Source of the DNA: Curvularia sp. ZM96
Lineage: Eukaryota > Ascomycota > Dothideomycetes > Pleosporales > Pleosporaceae
Assembly: GCA_022457065.1 (NCBI GenBank)
Contig: JAJGBQ010000001.1
Coordinates: forward strand, 3,968,001 to 4,032,000
Direction of reading: 5' to 3'
Length of the DNA: 64,000 bases
A program made the position numbers and the translations under genes. How positions within the stretch are numbered: the stretch's first letter is position 1; each line of letters starts with the position of its first letter. Below the pieces are notes generated by a model. It was not told the DNA's origin, did not search any database, and saw only the letters and a list, made by a program, of their open reading frames with translations. Positions 31,643 through 44,900 of the stretch are shown piece by piece.

Positions 31643-32562
31643 TTTAGTCGTGTTGTGTAATGACACAAATGGATCCCTCTCTTGCTGTCATGCCCTTCAT
31701 ATATTGCAGCATCACGTGCCACAGGGCACACAACGCTGGTTCCCATCCTCTTACTTAATTCAGCATCTCGTAAATTTCAAATAAGCATCCGGATGCTTTT
31801 TTGCTTATGCAAAACTTCGGGGACTAGGCAAAGTTGAGGTTTGGCGGATGTGTAAGCTGCTTAGTACGCAGGGCCGCTTCGCTAAAGTCCAATTATCTCG
31901 AGTCAAGTTCCCAAGCGTCGCGTTTGGTTCTGTCCCATTGGGTTCGTTCGGAAGCACGCGCTTAGTTCAGTTAGAGGTAAAACTGGCTCTAGTATGAAGT
32001 AATCTAGATTACCTCTATCCCCCTGTGAGCCTTTTATGAATCTGCAGTGTACTTGGGTGGTGGCTGGCTAACGAAAAGAAAAAAGAACGATTACCAAAAC
32101 AAATAAGTCAGCCTGGACCACAAAGGCACTCAAGAAGTGTTTCGTGTTGGGATTACCATTGTCCTAGGAGTTTTTCTTGTAATCTCCAAACACACACCTC
32201 AAATCGTTTCGACAGCTCGACAAAGACGACATCACGGACTTAATCAGAGTACTCGGGAGCTTTTTCAAAAAAAAAAAAGGTGCATTATTTCATTCACACA
32301 TGTCATAGATCCATCCATACTCGTAAAACGGCTACAATGGTAACTAATAAACAGACTCAAAAGGAAACCCAAGAAACGCCTCGCTGCAGAGCATATAGAG
32401 CGTGTCGTTTCGTATCAACATACTCGAGGATAATACCTGAAACAAGACCAAGAGTTGGAGTGCGATCCTAGTTGATGACTACTCGTCGTCGCATTCGGCC
32501 CTTTGATTGTTGAAGGTACGCTCGTACCAACCAAACTCTCAAAGGTATTCCGCATGCATCGC
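31643..32562. other. Intergenic region of 0.9 kb
   Basis: Promoter side of the aquaporin gene and 3' side of the MARVEL gene (both minus strand). AT-rich patches and a poly(A) run near 32268-32278 are present; nothing else is recognised. Confidence 0.45.
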
Positions 32563-33200
32563 CTAAACACGGGAACTACGTACAAGATGACGTTAGCAAA
32601 GTGGCCCAGTTTCTTGTGATGCTGGGGGAAAACTCACGGAGCAGCCGCGCGGCGTCTAAGGCGGAGCACCATAATAATGCCGAGCAGGGCAGTAGCCAGC
32701 CAAACGATCATGGACAAGAAAGAGAAAGCCTGAGCAGCGCGCCATTGGCCACAGGCGTCCTCGCGTCTGAAGGAAAAGCCGTTCCTCCATGCCCAGGGGC
32801 TACCGCACCCAACGTCATTGAACCAGTCAACCAAGAGTCCGAAGACTGCTGCCCAACCAGCAGTAAAGACTAGAGAGTATTGTTAGCGACAACATCACGA
32901 GAGTTGTGGAATCTACTTACTCAAGTCGGAGGCGAATCCCGTCATGCTCGAGGTTGTGGGAATGACCCATACAATAGCAAAGATGAGGGAAAGAGCGGAC
33001 CAAATGACAGAGTAGATCAGTCGGCCTAGAAGGCTATCAAACCCGTCGTCGTCGCCGCGGCCACGACCTCGTCCTCCTCGCCAGTCATCATCTTCGTCCT
33101 GGTGTTGCGAGAGGAAGTATGCGGTTAGACCGAGCACGATGGCTGCGAAGACGAATTGTGAAATCCGCAGGATTATAGAGAAGAGGCGTGAGAAGATCAT
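32563..33200 (-). CDS. MARVEL-domain four-helix membrane protein
   Basis: Exons 33200-32921 and 32869-32638 carry the body; a third small exon 32575-32563 is likely. Four membrane segments are visible: FSIILRISQFVFAAIVLGLTAYFL, LIYSVIWSALSLIFAIVWVI, VFTAGWAAVFGLLVDWF and AFSFLSMIVWLATALLGIIMVLRL. They are split by an Asp/Arg/Gly-rich loop (QDEDDDWRGGRGRG), and a basic tail RLRRRAAA follows. This is the MARVEL layout found in fungal plasma-membrane domain proteins and eisosome-associated tetraspanners. Without the last splice the protein ends RRRAAAP at a TGA (32636-32634). That TGA lies inside a GTGAGT donor followed by a CTAAC branch and GTAG acceptor, so an ending PSRV is more likely. The first intron has GTAAGT/CTAG ends. 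Confidence 0.85.
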
Positions 33201-35407
33201 GATGAGAGTGGGTGGTCTAAGTTGGAGGGTGTTTGAGCAGTATTGGCCTGGTATTACAAGTATAGTATTGGATGCAGCGCAAGATTGTGGGGTGTTGATA
33301 TGGTTTCTATGCGTCTTGGTACCGTATATTTATACATCAACATTTTCCATCTTATCCTGGTTTTTTGGGAAGAGCACAAGGCCAGACGTCAGCCACGTCT
33401 ATTGCGTAGGCCTCCAAAGAGCCTTGACCAGAGCTGTAACCGGAACTGTCTTCACATAATCACACGGATAGTGTTCTTGGACTTCGTCAGCCACGTAGGA
33501 ACTCTTGGGTGCGCTTGGCGATGTGGCTAGACCCCATGCACGGTGACGATCATCGCGTTTGGGCGATTGCTTTGCGCTCTGCTTATTGGGCCATTTCTGG
33601 GGGGACGCATGGCGCAGCTCGTGAGGCCTGGCATCTTGCCGATCCTGAAAGTATCTAAATGCTGACGTTGTGGTTGGCGGTGCTTTGAGTTTGGGTGTTG
33701 TACTGAGGTTCGAAGGCTTGATCGCGCGGCTATCCATCTGCGACGCAAGCTATCCGTAGACTTGCAAGCCGGTCGACTTTAGTAAGTCTGTATGCATTGC
33801 AGTGACATACTTCCAAGGAATGAGAATGATGCTAGAAGATCGTCACTGATGTATTTTGTACCACTGAGTAAGATGAGAACGCCAGGATGTTGGCTGCAAA
33901 TACGGCCAGGGCTCTCCTGGTCTCTTGGTGACCAAGCCCCCTCATTTACAACTTTGAATACAGATGCGGTCGCCAAATCAGCTTATCCGTACTTGACAGT
34001 CGTGCGTTTATGTACCATACCCATGCCTCATTCCGGGGTGCTTCCGTGATTACGTGGTTTAGCACCTGTGACGTATATGTTGGAAAATATGGAATGCCGT
34101 GTGTAGTCAAACAATCCAAGTACTGTAGTTACAACAACAAGAACCTGAATGAGAATGAGCAACAAACCTGATGTAATTTCGCGGAAGCGCACGGATGGAG
34201 TATTCACCCTGAATGTCGAGCATTGCCTATTCAAACGTAGTAGCTACTACCCCACAGTGAAGCAAGTGCGTGCAGGGTACCGGCTACCATAAGGCGTGTC
34301 CAAGACTACACCGTACACTCTTGAGCGCAAACTGATCAGCACGACAGGCATTGGCTCCTTTCGGGCCGGACAGGGTGGCTTATTTCTTCTGCCACATCAT
34401 CCACCACGTGATAGGCCGCAAGCAGCATGCCGCGTAAATGCAGAGTTTCTTGTTCTTCGCGTACCTGATCTTGGTCGACCATGAAACGTGATTGACATCG
34501 CACTTGCAGGTGTCTCGGCCCAAGCTAGCCATACACAACAGAGATTCGTGGTGGGACACGGGACAACTGATCACTAGTCGAGTTTGTTGAAATGCAGAGA
34601 TACGACTGTAGAGTTACATGGTGTTGATCAGTAATATGTACCTTTCGATAGAGTTTACAGCAAGGCGTAGTAGATCTAAAAATCGCAGTCTCAGTAGCCC
34701 GGGATTAATATCAAACCGACTGCTATCTACGTTTGATCATGTTACATCTTCATATTCACTGACTGACGTGGCGACCTTAATCCATAAATGTCACCTGAGG
34801 TTGGACTATATCACTTAACTTCACCCGTGCTAAGAATAATAAAAAAATCTCTACCATACTTGCCGGCTGCTTATGCACTGCTTTATGCACTACTCCTAGG
34901 GATGAGGAGCTTGTCAACCAAAGCATCTCAGTATACATTACCACGACACTACGACAAGGGAATATAGAACACTTGATACCCCATCAACCGCAGCATGTCT
35001 TTGCATCGCTTTCTCATCTGAATCTATTTCAGCGATGCATAAAAACTAATCTTAACAGACACAGAAAGTCAATCCTCACGACGTGAATTGTAACCCTGAG
35101 AAGAACGCTATAGTGATTCATTGAAAAGAAGTACAAATACACTCGCTCACTCCTGGCCATACTGTAATACCAAAATCCCAATGTAAAGCTTTTGTGTTGA
35201 AACAACATCTTCCAAGTCAACAGATGAACATATATCTCTGCAACCAAGTCCCAAGTCTGACAACAGCGCCTCCATTACCCCTCCATATCCCTACCAACCA
35301 AGAAATAAAAGCGTCATATGAACTCCAAACGCCACGCCAATGCGATCAATGCCCACCTTCTCTAATGCACATCCCCTATATCAAAGAGAGAGAGAAAAAA
35401 AAGCCAT
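33201..35407. other. Intergenic stretch of 2.2 kb, one weak ORF
   Basis: It holds the MARVEL promoter and the region beyond the BET1 stop. A 112-codon frame on the minus strand (33737-33399; Lys/Pro/Arg-rich, no family motif) is the only one of note, and I do not call it a gene. The region from about 34600 on is AT-rich without features. Confidence 0.4.
33325..33334 (-). promoter_or_regulatory. TATA box of the MARVEL gene
   Basis: TATAAATATA on the minus strand, 125 bases before the ATG at 33200. Confidence 0.5.
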
Positions 35408-36107
35408 TTAACCCAACCACACCCACCAAAACACAAGCACAACCGCGGCAAAGAATCCCAACCACGCCTTCCACCCGACCCCCGTCTTCTCCGCCATCCT
35501 CAGCATGCGATTCATCGTGCCCTTGAGCTTCAAACTCGAACTCTCAAACTGATCGTTCATCTTCTCCGCTAGAGCCGTCGAGTCGCGGATTTCGTCGCCG
35601 ATGAGATGTGTCAACTACTTGTACGTTAGCAAGAAAAAAAAGGTAAAGTAAGATAAGAGAAAAAAAGAAGAAGAAAAAGGGAGGACAAAAACTCACATCC
35701 TTCAACATCTTGACCTTGCTCGTCAAAACACCAACTTGCTCGTCATTCTGACTCTCCAACTCATCCAGCACAGCTGCTGAATACTGGCCTCGTGAATTCG
35801 GCGTCGCGCTGCGGTATACATTCTCTCCTCCTGCTGCGCCACCATTCATTCCATACCCTGCCCCTCCTCCTCCTCCATATCCGCCCCCAGGATACAAACT
35901 CCCATTTGTATTGTTGTTGTTGGGAGAAGAGGAGCCGGGATACGCACCGAAGCCCCCTTGCGCAGGCGACGTGTAGCCGTAGCCACCAGTGCTGCCGTTG
36001 TAAGGGGAAGCGCGCGCTTTGTTCTTGGATTTGGAGGGCGAGGCGCTGCGGTTGTACGAGGAGAAGAGGTCGTCGCGTTGGTCGTGGCGGCCGAAGCGGC
36101 TGGACAT
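35408..36107 (-). CDS. BET1: Bet1-type Qc-SNARE
   Basis: Exons 36107-35697 and 35614-35408 encode 205 aa. The N-terminal half is low complexity: basic and Ser-rich (SSYNRSASPSKSKNKARASP), then Gly/Tyr/Asn-rich. Residues about 112-175 form the SNARE coiled coil (LDELESQNDEQVGVLTSKVKMLKDL, then THLIGDEIRDSTALAEKMNDQFESSSLKLKGTMNRML). A single C-terminal anchor (WLGFFAAVVLVFWWVWLG) ends the protein, so it is tail-anchored. Bet1 works in ER-to-Golgi vesicle fusion. Yeast Bet1 is about 140 aa; the extra length here lies in the Gly-rich region, as in other filamentous fungi. The intron has GTGAGT, GCTAAC and GTAG signals. Confidence 0.92.
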
Positions 36108-36992
36108 TGTGGTTGGCGCTTTGGCTTGGACTGGCTTTCTAGAGAGAGAGGTGCGTGGTCTCGTTGGGCTGGAGATGTGCGTATGTGATCCCGTGTGTTG
36201 TATTGTTCGTAAAAACCGTGCGTTGTGCCAATTCCTCGCTTTCGTACTGTGCTCGCTGTCGTGACGTTGATGTATTCGATGGTGCGAATCGTCCGGGGAA
36301 GTTTATAACCTCCGTTGATCCACGACTTTGGGTAAGACTAGGCAGATGCGCTTCGTTCGGGGGTCATGCGGAGAGGACACTTGTCGCTGCTGCAGCGTGC
36401 CGTCGTCGTGGCGGTGGCCGTGGTAGTGGTGATGATGGACCCTGGTTATGCTCGTGGTAGGCGCTGTTTCTTTCGCATATATTCCGCCTCGGAGCTTAGG
36501 ACGGCTACTAACGCCGCGGTTCCTCTGCCTACGAACACGTTTACTACAACGACTGCCGACTTCTGCGAATAAAAAGTCGCACGTGTTCCGCTGCACCGGT
36601 GGCGTGTAGTAAAAGCAAAATAGCAACGGGTAGCCTATTAGAATAAAAAGTCTCAAAAGTCAAGTCAAGGCAGCATTTCATCACATCCCATCATTATAAA
36701 CATCTTCGATATTTCCATCCCAGAGGAGTGAGTCCGCTACATAAATGGCAACACCCACCCACACCAGTCTGAAAATACGGGCGTACATAAGACAAAGTGA
36801 TAAACCTCCTCCTTATCACCCCTTTCCTCCAATGCATCTGTACAAGTACAATGAAAAATCCATCCAAACTACACATGTGCATTCTTTCTTCGTTTCAAAA
36901 AGCGTTAAAGTTGGCGTGCTTTTCGTTCCATTGTCACATTGCATCCATCATCTTAATCTTTGACTCTAAAAAAGTGCGAGTCGTCGATTTCC
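36108..36992. other. Intergenic region of 0.9 kb
   Basis: Promoter side of BET1 and 3' side of ADK1 (both minus strand). Short G/T-rich low-complexity sequence lies near 36400-36440. No further feature. Confidence 0.45.
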
Positions 36993-38021
36993 TTAGTTCT
37001 TAAAGCCAACCTTGTTCAGCAAACTGCCTGTCTGCCCCGCAACCATTGCCTTGTTATCAAACACCTTGAGCAAGCTCTTCCACACCTGTCCTGGCTCTTG
37101 GCTGGCATCGATGGGCTTCCAGATGCCCGTCTTCTGGTAGTATGCGACGACGGGTGCAGTCTGGGCGTGGTAGGTAGCAAGACGCTTCTTGAGGGTTTCC
37201 TCGTTGTCGTCGGAGCGCTGGATGAGGGGCTCGCCGGTGACGTCGTCGGTCATGGGCGTCTTGGGCGGGTTGAAAATCTTGTGGTAGGAGCGGCCGGATG
37301 CGGGGTGCACGAGGCGGCCGGTGATACGCGAGACGAGCAGGCCGTCGTCAATTTGCAGTTCGACGGCGTGTTGGAGCGGCTTCTTGGTGGCCGCGAGCAT
37401 GCCATCGAGCTTCTCGGCTTGCGTGACTGTTCGTGGGAAGCCATCGAGGATGAAGCTAGTCACAGGGGCGTTAGAAGGCGCTCGAAGAATAAATACTTCA
37501 GTTTTTCAAGGCAGAAACATACCCCTTGGAGCACTCCTGGTTGGTCTCAAGCTCCGTCTTGATCATGTTGATCATGATCTCGTCGCTGACCAGACCGCCG
37601 GCATCCATAATCTTCTTTGCTTCCCGACCGAGGGCCGTCTTTGCTGCGACTTGCGCGCGCAGCATGTCTCCAGTAGCCTACATGCCGTTAGCATCTTCCC
37701 ACCCTTGGTCGTGCCACGCAGCAGCGGGCAATGCAGAAGAAAAACGTACGAGGTGGCAGGCGCAGAACTTCTCCTTAATCCGTGGTGCTTGTGTGCCCTT
37801 TCCTATACCCCGTGTAAGCAAAACATGCCGCAATTTGTCTATCCTCGGCACAGTCTCTCACCAGCACCGGGTGGTCCCATGAGGATCATCCTTATGCTCT
37901 CTTGCGATGACGGTTGACCGCCATGGCCAGACAACCTGTTCTCCAGCTCCGCGATGCGCTTCTCGAGGCGGTTGACGGTGCTCTTGAGGTCATCGACGAC
38001 GGTATCTGTTATGGGTGCCAT
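36993..38021 (-). CDS. ADK1: Adenylate kinase
   Basis: Exons 38021-37862, 37802-37750, 37677-37523 and 37455-36993 encode 276 aa. A helical N-terminal extension of about 40 residues (DDLKSTVNRLEKRIAELENRL, coiled coil) precedes MILMGPPGAGKGTQAP, the P-loop, which is split by the first intron after GAG. Further motifs are ATGDMLRAQ (AMP binding), FILDGFPRTVTQAEKLD, a long-type LID (RLVHPASGRSYHKIFNPPKTPMTDDVTGEPLIQRSDD) and the closing RLATYHAQTAPVVAYY helix. The enzyme equilibrates 2 ADP with ATP and AMP in cytosol and the mitochondrial intermembrane space. Introns are GT-AG (58, 72 and 67 nt). The extension has no targeting character and is typical of filamentous fungi. Confidence 0.95.
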
Positions 38022-38507
38022 TGCGCCGGGCTGTGAAGAAAATTAGGTGCGTGGGACGAGGGAAAAAGTGAGAGACGAAGAAGATGCGCGATCCGCTGAG
38101 GACAAGTCAAGAGTGGGCGCGCAATGGCAATGGACAGTCGCAAGTATGGGTGAGGTGGAGTTCAAGGTCGCTCGTCGCTCGGTTGTTGGCAGGTCCAAGC
38201 TTCTCTACGGGAAAATGCTCCCTTCTGCCCGATCCTCGGTGCCGTCACTTTCTTAGCTCTGGCCCGGGTGATGTCAGTCAAAACGTGACCAGGCGGAGAA
38301 AGCTCGGCGCGGCTTCAGCACATGTTACCGACGCCGTAGGAGATTAATTTATGCGCCGTATGCGCAAAGGGGGCTGCTTGAGAGATCCAATCGCTTTAGC
38401 CGGCAGTGAACATGCGGGGTCATGAAGGAGCAGAGGTTGGATGTGTGCGTGAGAAGGGATGGTATCATTCTATACATTTGCACATGCTACTCGGTATCGA
38501 CAATACC
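38022..38507. other. Intergenic region of 0.5 kb
   Basis: ADK1 promoter and the 3' side of YME2. No feature seen. Confidence 0.5.
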
Positions 38508-41152
38508 CTAGTATTCACTGGCAATCACCTTCTTCAATCCCTTTATCTCCGTCTCATACTTCTCCACTTTGACTTGGCTGCTCATCAGCTTGGTCAACAA
38601 GTAGGTAACTCTTCCTGCAGTCTGAGCAGGCTGGTTCCTCAGCTTGCTCAGCAGCAACAACTCATTCTCACACTTCTCAATTGTCGCATTTTCAATTTTT
38701 GTCAAGTGAGTAAGGACGGCCAAGTCCATGCGGCTCTTGAGTACCCTGTCCTCGGTCAAACGCTTGAACGCGGGGTGGTATACAGGCTTGCCGGGCTTGA
38801 TGATGGACGGCCTGCCATTTGCGCCAGAGACAATCGAGATGAGTTCTGCCTGCTCGAGGGCGCGAAGAACTGACTCGCCGCCTGTCTTGAGGATGTCGTC
38901 AATTAGGACCTCATTGTACCGCAAGGACTCCTTTTGTGCGAGCTCCTTGATGAGGTACCAGGCTTGCTCAGCGTTCCATAGACGGTTACCATTCTCATCT
39001 TGTGCATCAAAGATGTACATTTTGAGAATCTCGGAAGCGGATTGACCAATGATCTCGTGCACAGCTTTGGTAGGTGTCTCGCCAGTCTTGATGCGACGCG
39101 AAAGGAATTCTAGGTCAGTAAGTCGTCCACCTAGCAAGTCGATGCAGTTATCGAGTTCTTCGAGGTCAGGGCGATGCTGTGAGGGTAATTTCTTGGGTGA
39201 GCCGTCTTTCGGAGCGGGATCGTCCTCGACGTCAGCATCAAGGTGTGTTATCACCAAGCGCTTGGCTACTTCAGGGCTACAATCAGAGAGTGAGATCTGG
39301 CGGAACATTCGGTCGGGCATGGCTTTAGACAATGACTTGCTGTAAGCGACATCGTTTGTCAGGAAGATGACATGGGCAGTGTTAGTCGTTGTGAGGCGAG
39401 CAGCCCATTCTGCGATTTTGTCGTAGACGATGCCGCCTTCCTGGCTCTTGTGTAGGAAGTTGTCAATGACAACTACAGGACGGCGTTCTGGATGTGCCTC
39501 GAGCCATTCATCATCTGGTAGATATGCGTCCTTGTCATTCTTGTGCCGAGTATCCAAAGCGATTTGTCGGAGAGCCGAAGTCGTGGTGTTCCAGATTTTG
39601 CTGAGCTGAGAGTCGAGGGTTTCGGAGAAGCCAGTCTTGACGCCCGTAGCGCCTTGTGCAGCCATATCGATCATTCCGCTGATGCTGTTCATCCAGCTGA
39701 ACACAGGCCTGTAGCCGACGGACAAAGCAGCAGCGTTGATGGTGGCGCTCTCCCCTCGGGCTTCTTGAATGGGTTTGCAGTCGATTACAAGCTTAATCTT
39801 CTTGTCATGTAGTGCGCGATCTACCACCAGCTCACGCTTTCCAGAGCCATGAGGGCCTTGCACGATGATGAACGTATCAGCAGTTTCCATGAGCCAGGTC
39901 TGAATCTGTTCGATGTTGTCCTTCCGATCGTCCCAGATAGCATCCATGCCGTCATCGTCGTTGCGCTTCTTTCCTCCGCTGATGATGTCTGTCGCGTAGC
40001 CTTTAATCCATTGGTACCATTTGTTGTCTTCTATGTGGTAGTTGCGCGTAATGTGAGCCTTGACGAAGAACGTTCGAATGCTGATTCTTTGTTAGAAGGG
40101 TACTTTATAGGCCATCAAAAGACTTACGGATCGAAGACGACAGCAACGAGACCTGCAATAAGAGCAGCCACAATAGGGATGACAATACGTGGGTGGCTGA
40201 AAATCCAGTCTCTAATGTACCGAGGCTTAATCTTCTGCTCATACTTGAGCCTCAAGATTGTTCCTTTCTTCCCGCCGCCTTCAGCTTCCGAGACGAGGTA
40301 TCCATGCATACAGTTCCTGGCCATGATCGCCTTGCCTATACTAGTATAGTCCAGGTAGGCAAATTTTGGAAGAACCTTGGAGTCGGGAGGTTGCATGACA
40401 ATGTCGCTCAGCTTTCCGTAGGGCCTGAAGAACTGGAAGAGTTGCTCTTGGCTCAACTCAACTGCTTCGCTAGCAGGTGCACCAGGCTCACCAGAGACGA
40501 ATTCAACGCGTAGACGAGTGGCAGGCAGACGCATCAGGTCTTCCACCCAGGGTCTTCCCTTGACTGCTTTCGCATGCATTTGCTTCCATGGGCTCCACCA
40601 GGGTTTCACAGGCTCGTCTTCCAGATACTGTTGCAGGTTTCTTTCGATATCGGAGGTTGAGGCAGTTCCATCATGCGTAAACTTGACAAATGCTCCTCCC
40701 TCTCTCATACGAGGGAGCACTTCGGTACTGGTGATTTGCAGATTTCGCTTTGCACTCGCCTTCTCAATGATCTTTTTCGGGTCCGTACCAGAAGCAGTGG
40801 GGTTCACTAGCCGATCCAGGATGCGCGGCATTGGAAGTCCGAGTATTTTGCGTATTTGGATGGGAAAGACATTATTGAAGAAAAGAATGCCTTCATTAGG
40901 ACCGGCGCTGATGTGGCCAGTGTTGTCCTCACCAGCCTGCAGGCCAGTAACGTGTCGAATTGGATAAGATGAAGGCCTTTGGAAGCTCAATTTAGATGAG
41001 TTTAATGCTGTTATGATCCGTGGTGCCACTGTCCTGATGGCTTGTTAGCACTTCACGATGATCGGCAGCTGGGATCAAACGCCGTCAATCTACCTTGTTG
41101 GCCCATGCAAAGGCCGGTGGCCAGCATGATGCCAGCCTAAGCGGGGTAACAT
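38508..41152 (-). CDS. YME2: Yme2/Rna12 mitochondrial inner-membrane protein
   Basis: Exons 41152-41094, 41033-40128 and 40080-38508 encode 845 aa, matching the usual length of about 850. The first exon supplies MLPRLGWHHAGHRPLHGPTR, a basic, acid-free mitochondrial presequence; its frame is set by the splice to RTVAPRIITAL. Residues about 190-282 form an RRM-like domain (LRVEFVSGEP…FAYLDYTSIGKAIMARNCMHGY). A TM helix follows at about 301-321 (RIVIPIVAALIAGLVAVVF). The C-terminal NTPase-like domain has a Walker A variant GPHGSGKRE (397-405) and a Walker B-like VVVIDNFL. Yme2 spans the inner membrane and affects mtDNA/nucleoid organisation and DNA escape. Introns are 60 and 47 nt, with GTAGAT/CAG and GTAAGT/CAG ends. 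Confidence 0.93.
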
Positions 41153-41917
41153 CTTTGTGCTCGATTGTTACCAGAGCATGGCGAGGGATGTCTCACGAAG
41201 AGATCGGTGCTATCGAGTAACGCTTGCTGCCTGCGATTCTACCGAGTCCGGGAGTGAGCGCGTGACGTCAGCCCGCTACGAACCTTGGCTTCCAGCGCCT
41301 ATGCCCCACAAATAGAGGATAGTGGCAGTATCAACAGTATTCGACTAAATAAGTTTCATGGACAAATAAAGCAAGTCCCTATATATTAATGTCATGACTT
41401 TTCATAGATACATTTTGTATTTTGTCGTTTTCTTTGTGGGAACGGTGCAATAGGCGAAGCGACGCCACACCATTCACGACAACATTCTCAAAAGCGTTCT
41501 GCTTGTTGAAAGGGATATTCTGCTCTATCCGAATTTACGAATAATCATGTCGCCATTCTGTTCAGAATACCATGTCATTACCAGTTCGTTTGATCAGGGA
41601 ATTCAGCAAGCGGAATCACATCGCGCATCACCAACTAATCATCCAGTTCATGGTCATAAATATAACGATTGGCCTATTTACACAAACAATTGCGAAGAAT
41701 AAAAAATACACAATTTAGAACAACACATTGTACACTGCAAGTGCCGCCCAGCTGACTCCGCATACTGAAAAGGTATCGTGCAGGTGATAATAGAAAATGC
41801 TCAAACAAAAAATGAAAGTACTAAAAAGATTCGCCAATATACCCAAACCCCTCTTTTATCATAACCATTTTTACCGTAACCCTGTCTTCATGCAAAGGTC
41901 ATTACAATTATTTTCGT
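41153..41917. other. Intergenic region of 0.8 kb, AT-rich toward GLT1
   Basis: YME2 promoter (near 41153-41330) and AT-rich 3' flank of GLT1 (about 41340-41917). No ORF or repeat. Confidence 0.5.
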
Positions 41918-44900
41918 CTAAGCGGCAACAGTCGTCAACTTCTCAACGCTGGCGTTGCTGGCTTTCAACATAGCCTCATAAGGCGGGCGCTTGACGATAC
42001 CACCGGTCACAGGCAGCGAAGTGCCGTAGCCGGTAAGGAAGGAATCAACGTCGCGAGCGCATTGGCGACCCTCGTTGATACCCCAGACGATGAGTGACTG
42101 ACCACGACGGCAGTCACCAGCAGCAAAGACACCAGGGAGGTTGGTGTTGTAGTGGCCTGGAGGAGTCTTGATGTTCTTGCGGCCATCGAGCTCAACAACG
42201 TCGCTCATGACACGCTGCTCGGGACCCAAGAAACCCATGGAAAGCAAGACCAGGTCTGCAGGGAAGAACTGCTCACTGCCCTCAACGTGCTTCATGTCCC
42301 AACCACCAGAAGCGGACTTGGTCCACTGAACACGGATGGTGTTGATACCCTTGACCTTACCAGTGCCGTCGTCAACAAACTCCTTGGACATGACGCAGTA
42401 TTCACGAGGATCTTTGCCCATGTGAGTCTTGACTTCGTTGTGGCCGTAGTCAGTACGGAAGATACGGGGCCACTGAGGCCATGGGTTGTCGCGAGCACGC
42501 TCCGCCGGAGGCTGAGGTAGCAGTTCGAAGTTGACGACGGACTTGGCACCATGGCGAACAGAGGTACCAATACAGTCGTTACCAGTATCACCACCACCAA
42601 TGACAACAACATGCTTGTCCTTGGCGGAGATGTACGCATTGTCAGCCAACTCGGAGTCGAGAAGCGACTTGGTGTTCTTGTGCAGGAACTGCATGGCGAA
42701 GTGAATACCTTCCAAGTTGCGGTTGGGGATGGGCAGGTCACGAGCGACCGTGGCACCTGTGGCAAATACGACTGCGTCAAACTCCTTGCGCAGCGTCTCC
42801 AGGCTAGGGTGACCCTCCTCTCCAACTGTGACACCAGTCTTGAAGTTGACACCCTCAGCAGCCATAAAGTCGACACGGCGCTGTACGACCTTCTTGTCAA
42901 GCTTCATGTTGGGAATACCGTACATGAGGAGACCACCGACACGGTCAGCACGCTCGAAGACAGTGACAGTGTGACCAGCCTTGTTGAGCTGATCAGCGCA
43001 AGCAAGACCGGCAGGTCCAGAGCCAATAATGGCAACAGTCTTGCCAGAACGAACCTGGGGTGGTGTAGGAATCATCCAGCCCATCTCGAAACCACGGTCA
43101 ATGATGGCACACTCGATAGACTTGATGCCGACAGGGTCCTCGTTGATGCCGAGAACACAGGCTCCCTCACAAGGAGCAGGGCAAACACGACCGGTGAACT
43201 CGGGGAAGTTGTTGGTCATGAGGAGACGGTTGAGAGCATCGCGCCACTGGCCGCGGAAGACCAATTCGTTCCATTTGGGAATAATGTTGGAGATTGGGCA
43301 ACCAGTGTCGGACTGGCAGAAAGGCACACCGCAGTCCATGCAGCGGGCAGTCTGGTACTTGAGCTCGTCCTCGTTGAGACGCTGACTCAGTTCGGCCCAG
43401 TCGCGTGTTCGGGTCTTGGGGTTGCGGTACTTCTCCGAGCGACGCTGGTACTTCATGAAGCCGCGGGTCTTGTCAAGAACCAGAGCCTTCTTCTTTTCAG
43501 CCTTGGCATCAGTTACACTCTCCTCGATGTCAAGGAGGCCGGCGCTCTTCTTTTCATGCTCCTTCTTGGCCTCAGCCTCAGCCTCAGCCTTACGAGACTC
43601 TTCGTGGGCGGTGCGGACGGCGTTGCCAGCAAGCAGAGGAAGAGGGTACTCGCTCCTCTTCTTCTCAGCAGCTTTAGCCTTCTCCTCCATAAGGACACGC
43701 TTGTAGTCGACGGGCATGACTTTGACAAAGCGTGAAAGAGCACGAGTAAAGTCCAGAAGGATACGTGCGGCAAGCTCGGATCCAGTGTAGTGGTGGTGGT
43801 CCTCGATGAGGCCTCGCACAAAGGCAATCTCCTCCGGCTCTTCAATGCCAGAGAGTTCAACCATCTCCTGGTTGACCTTTTGCTCGAAGTCCTTGTGAAT
43901 GTCGAGAACGTAAGCGATACCACCAGACATACCGGCAGCGAAGTTGCGACCAGTCGAACCGAGAACAAGGACACGACCACCAGTCATGTACTCGCAGCCG
44001 TGGTCACCAACACCCTCAACAACGGCCGTAGCACCTGAGTTACGAACGCAGAAACGCTCGGCAGCGATACCACGGAAGAAGCAAGTACCCTGAGTGGCAC
44101 CGTACAAGCAGACGTTACCGATCAAAACGTTCTCCTCGGCACGGTAGACGGCGTTGCGGGGAGGGTAGATGATCAAGCGACCTCCAGACAACCCCTTGCC
44201 GACGTAGTCGTTAGCATCACCCTCGAGTTCAAGAGTGACACCAGGTGCGAGATAAGCACCGAAAGACTGTCCAGCGGATCCACGGATGTTGACATGGATG
44301 GTATCCTGGGGCAGACCAGCCTCGCCATAGCGTTTGCTGATGTGGTAAGAGAGAGTGGCACCAAGAGCGCGGTCAGTGTTGACGACATCGCACTCGATGC
44401 GGGCGGGAAGACCCTTCTCCAGAGCAAGTTCAGATTCGGAAATCAGCTTGTTGTCGAGACGGACGTGAAGTCGGTGGTCCTGCTTGCGGACGTTGAATGT
44501 AGCAACGCCAGGGCGGAGAGTGTGTGCAGGAGTAAGGATGAGCGAAAGATCGATGTTCTCTGTCTTAGCAGTGCGGAGATCGTCGCGGATGCGGAGGACC
44601 TCACAGCGACCAACCATGTCGTTGATGGTGCGGAAGCCGAGCTTAGCCATGATTGCACGGAGTTCATTTGCAATGTAGTAGAAGAAGTTGATGACGTGCT
44701 CGGGTGTACCAGCAAACTTCTTCCTAAGCTCAGGATCTTGAGTAGCAATACCCACTGGGCACGTGTTCAGATGACACTTGCGCATCATAATACAGCCCAT
44801 GGCGATCAAGGGAGTGGTAGCAAAGCCCCACTCTTCGGCTCCAAGCAAACAGGCGATGGCGACGTCACGTCCAGTCCTGAGTTGACCATCAGTCTGGACG

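Noticed and set aside
33399..33737. 112-codon Lys/Pro/Arg-rich minus-strand frame
   Set aside because: No recognisable domain, a second overlapping frame of similar quality, and no supporting promoter or intron; left as unproven.
42551..43735. 394-codon plus-strand frame inside GLT1
   Set aside because: It is the antisense shadow of a highly codon-biased gene; its composition follows from the GLT1 codons.
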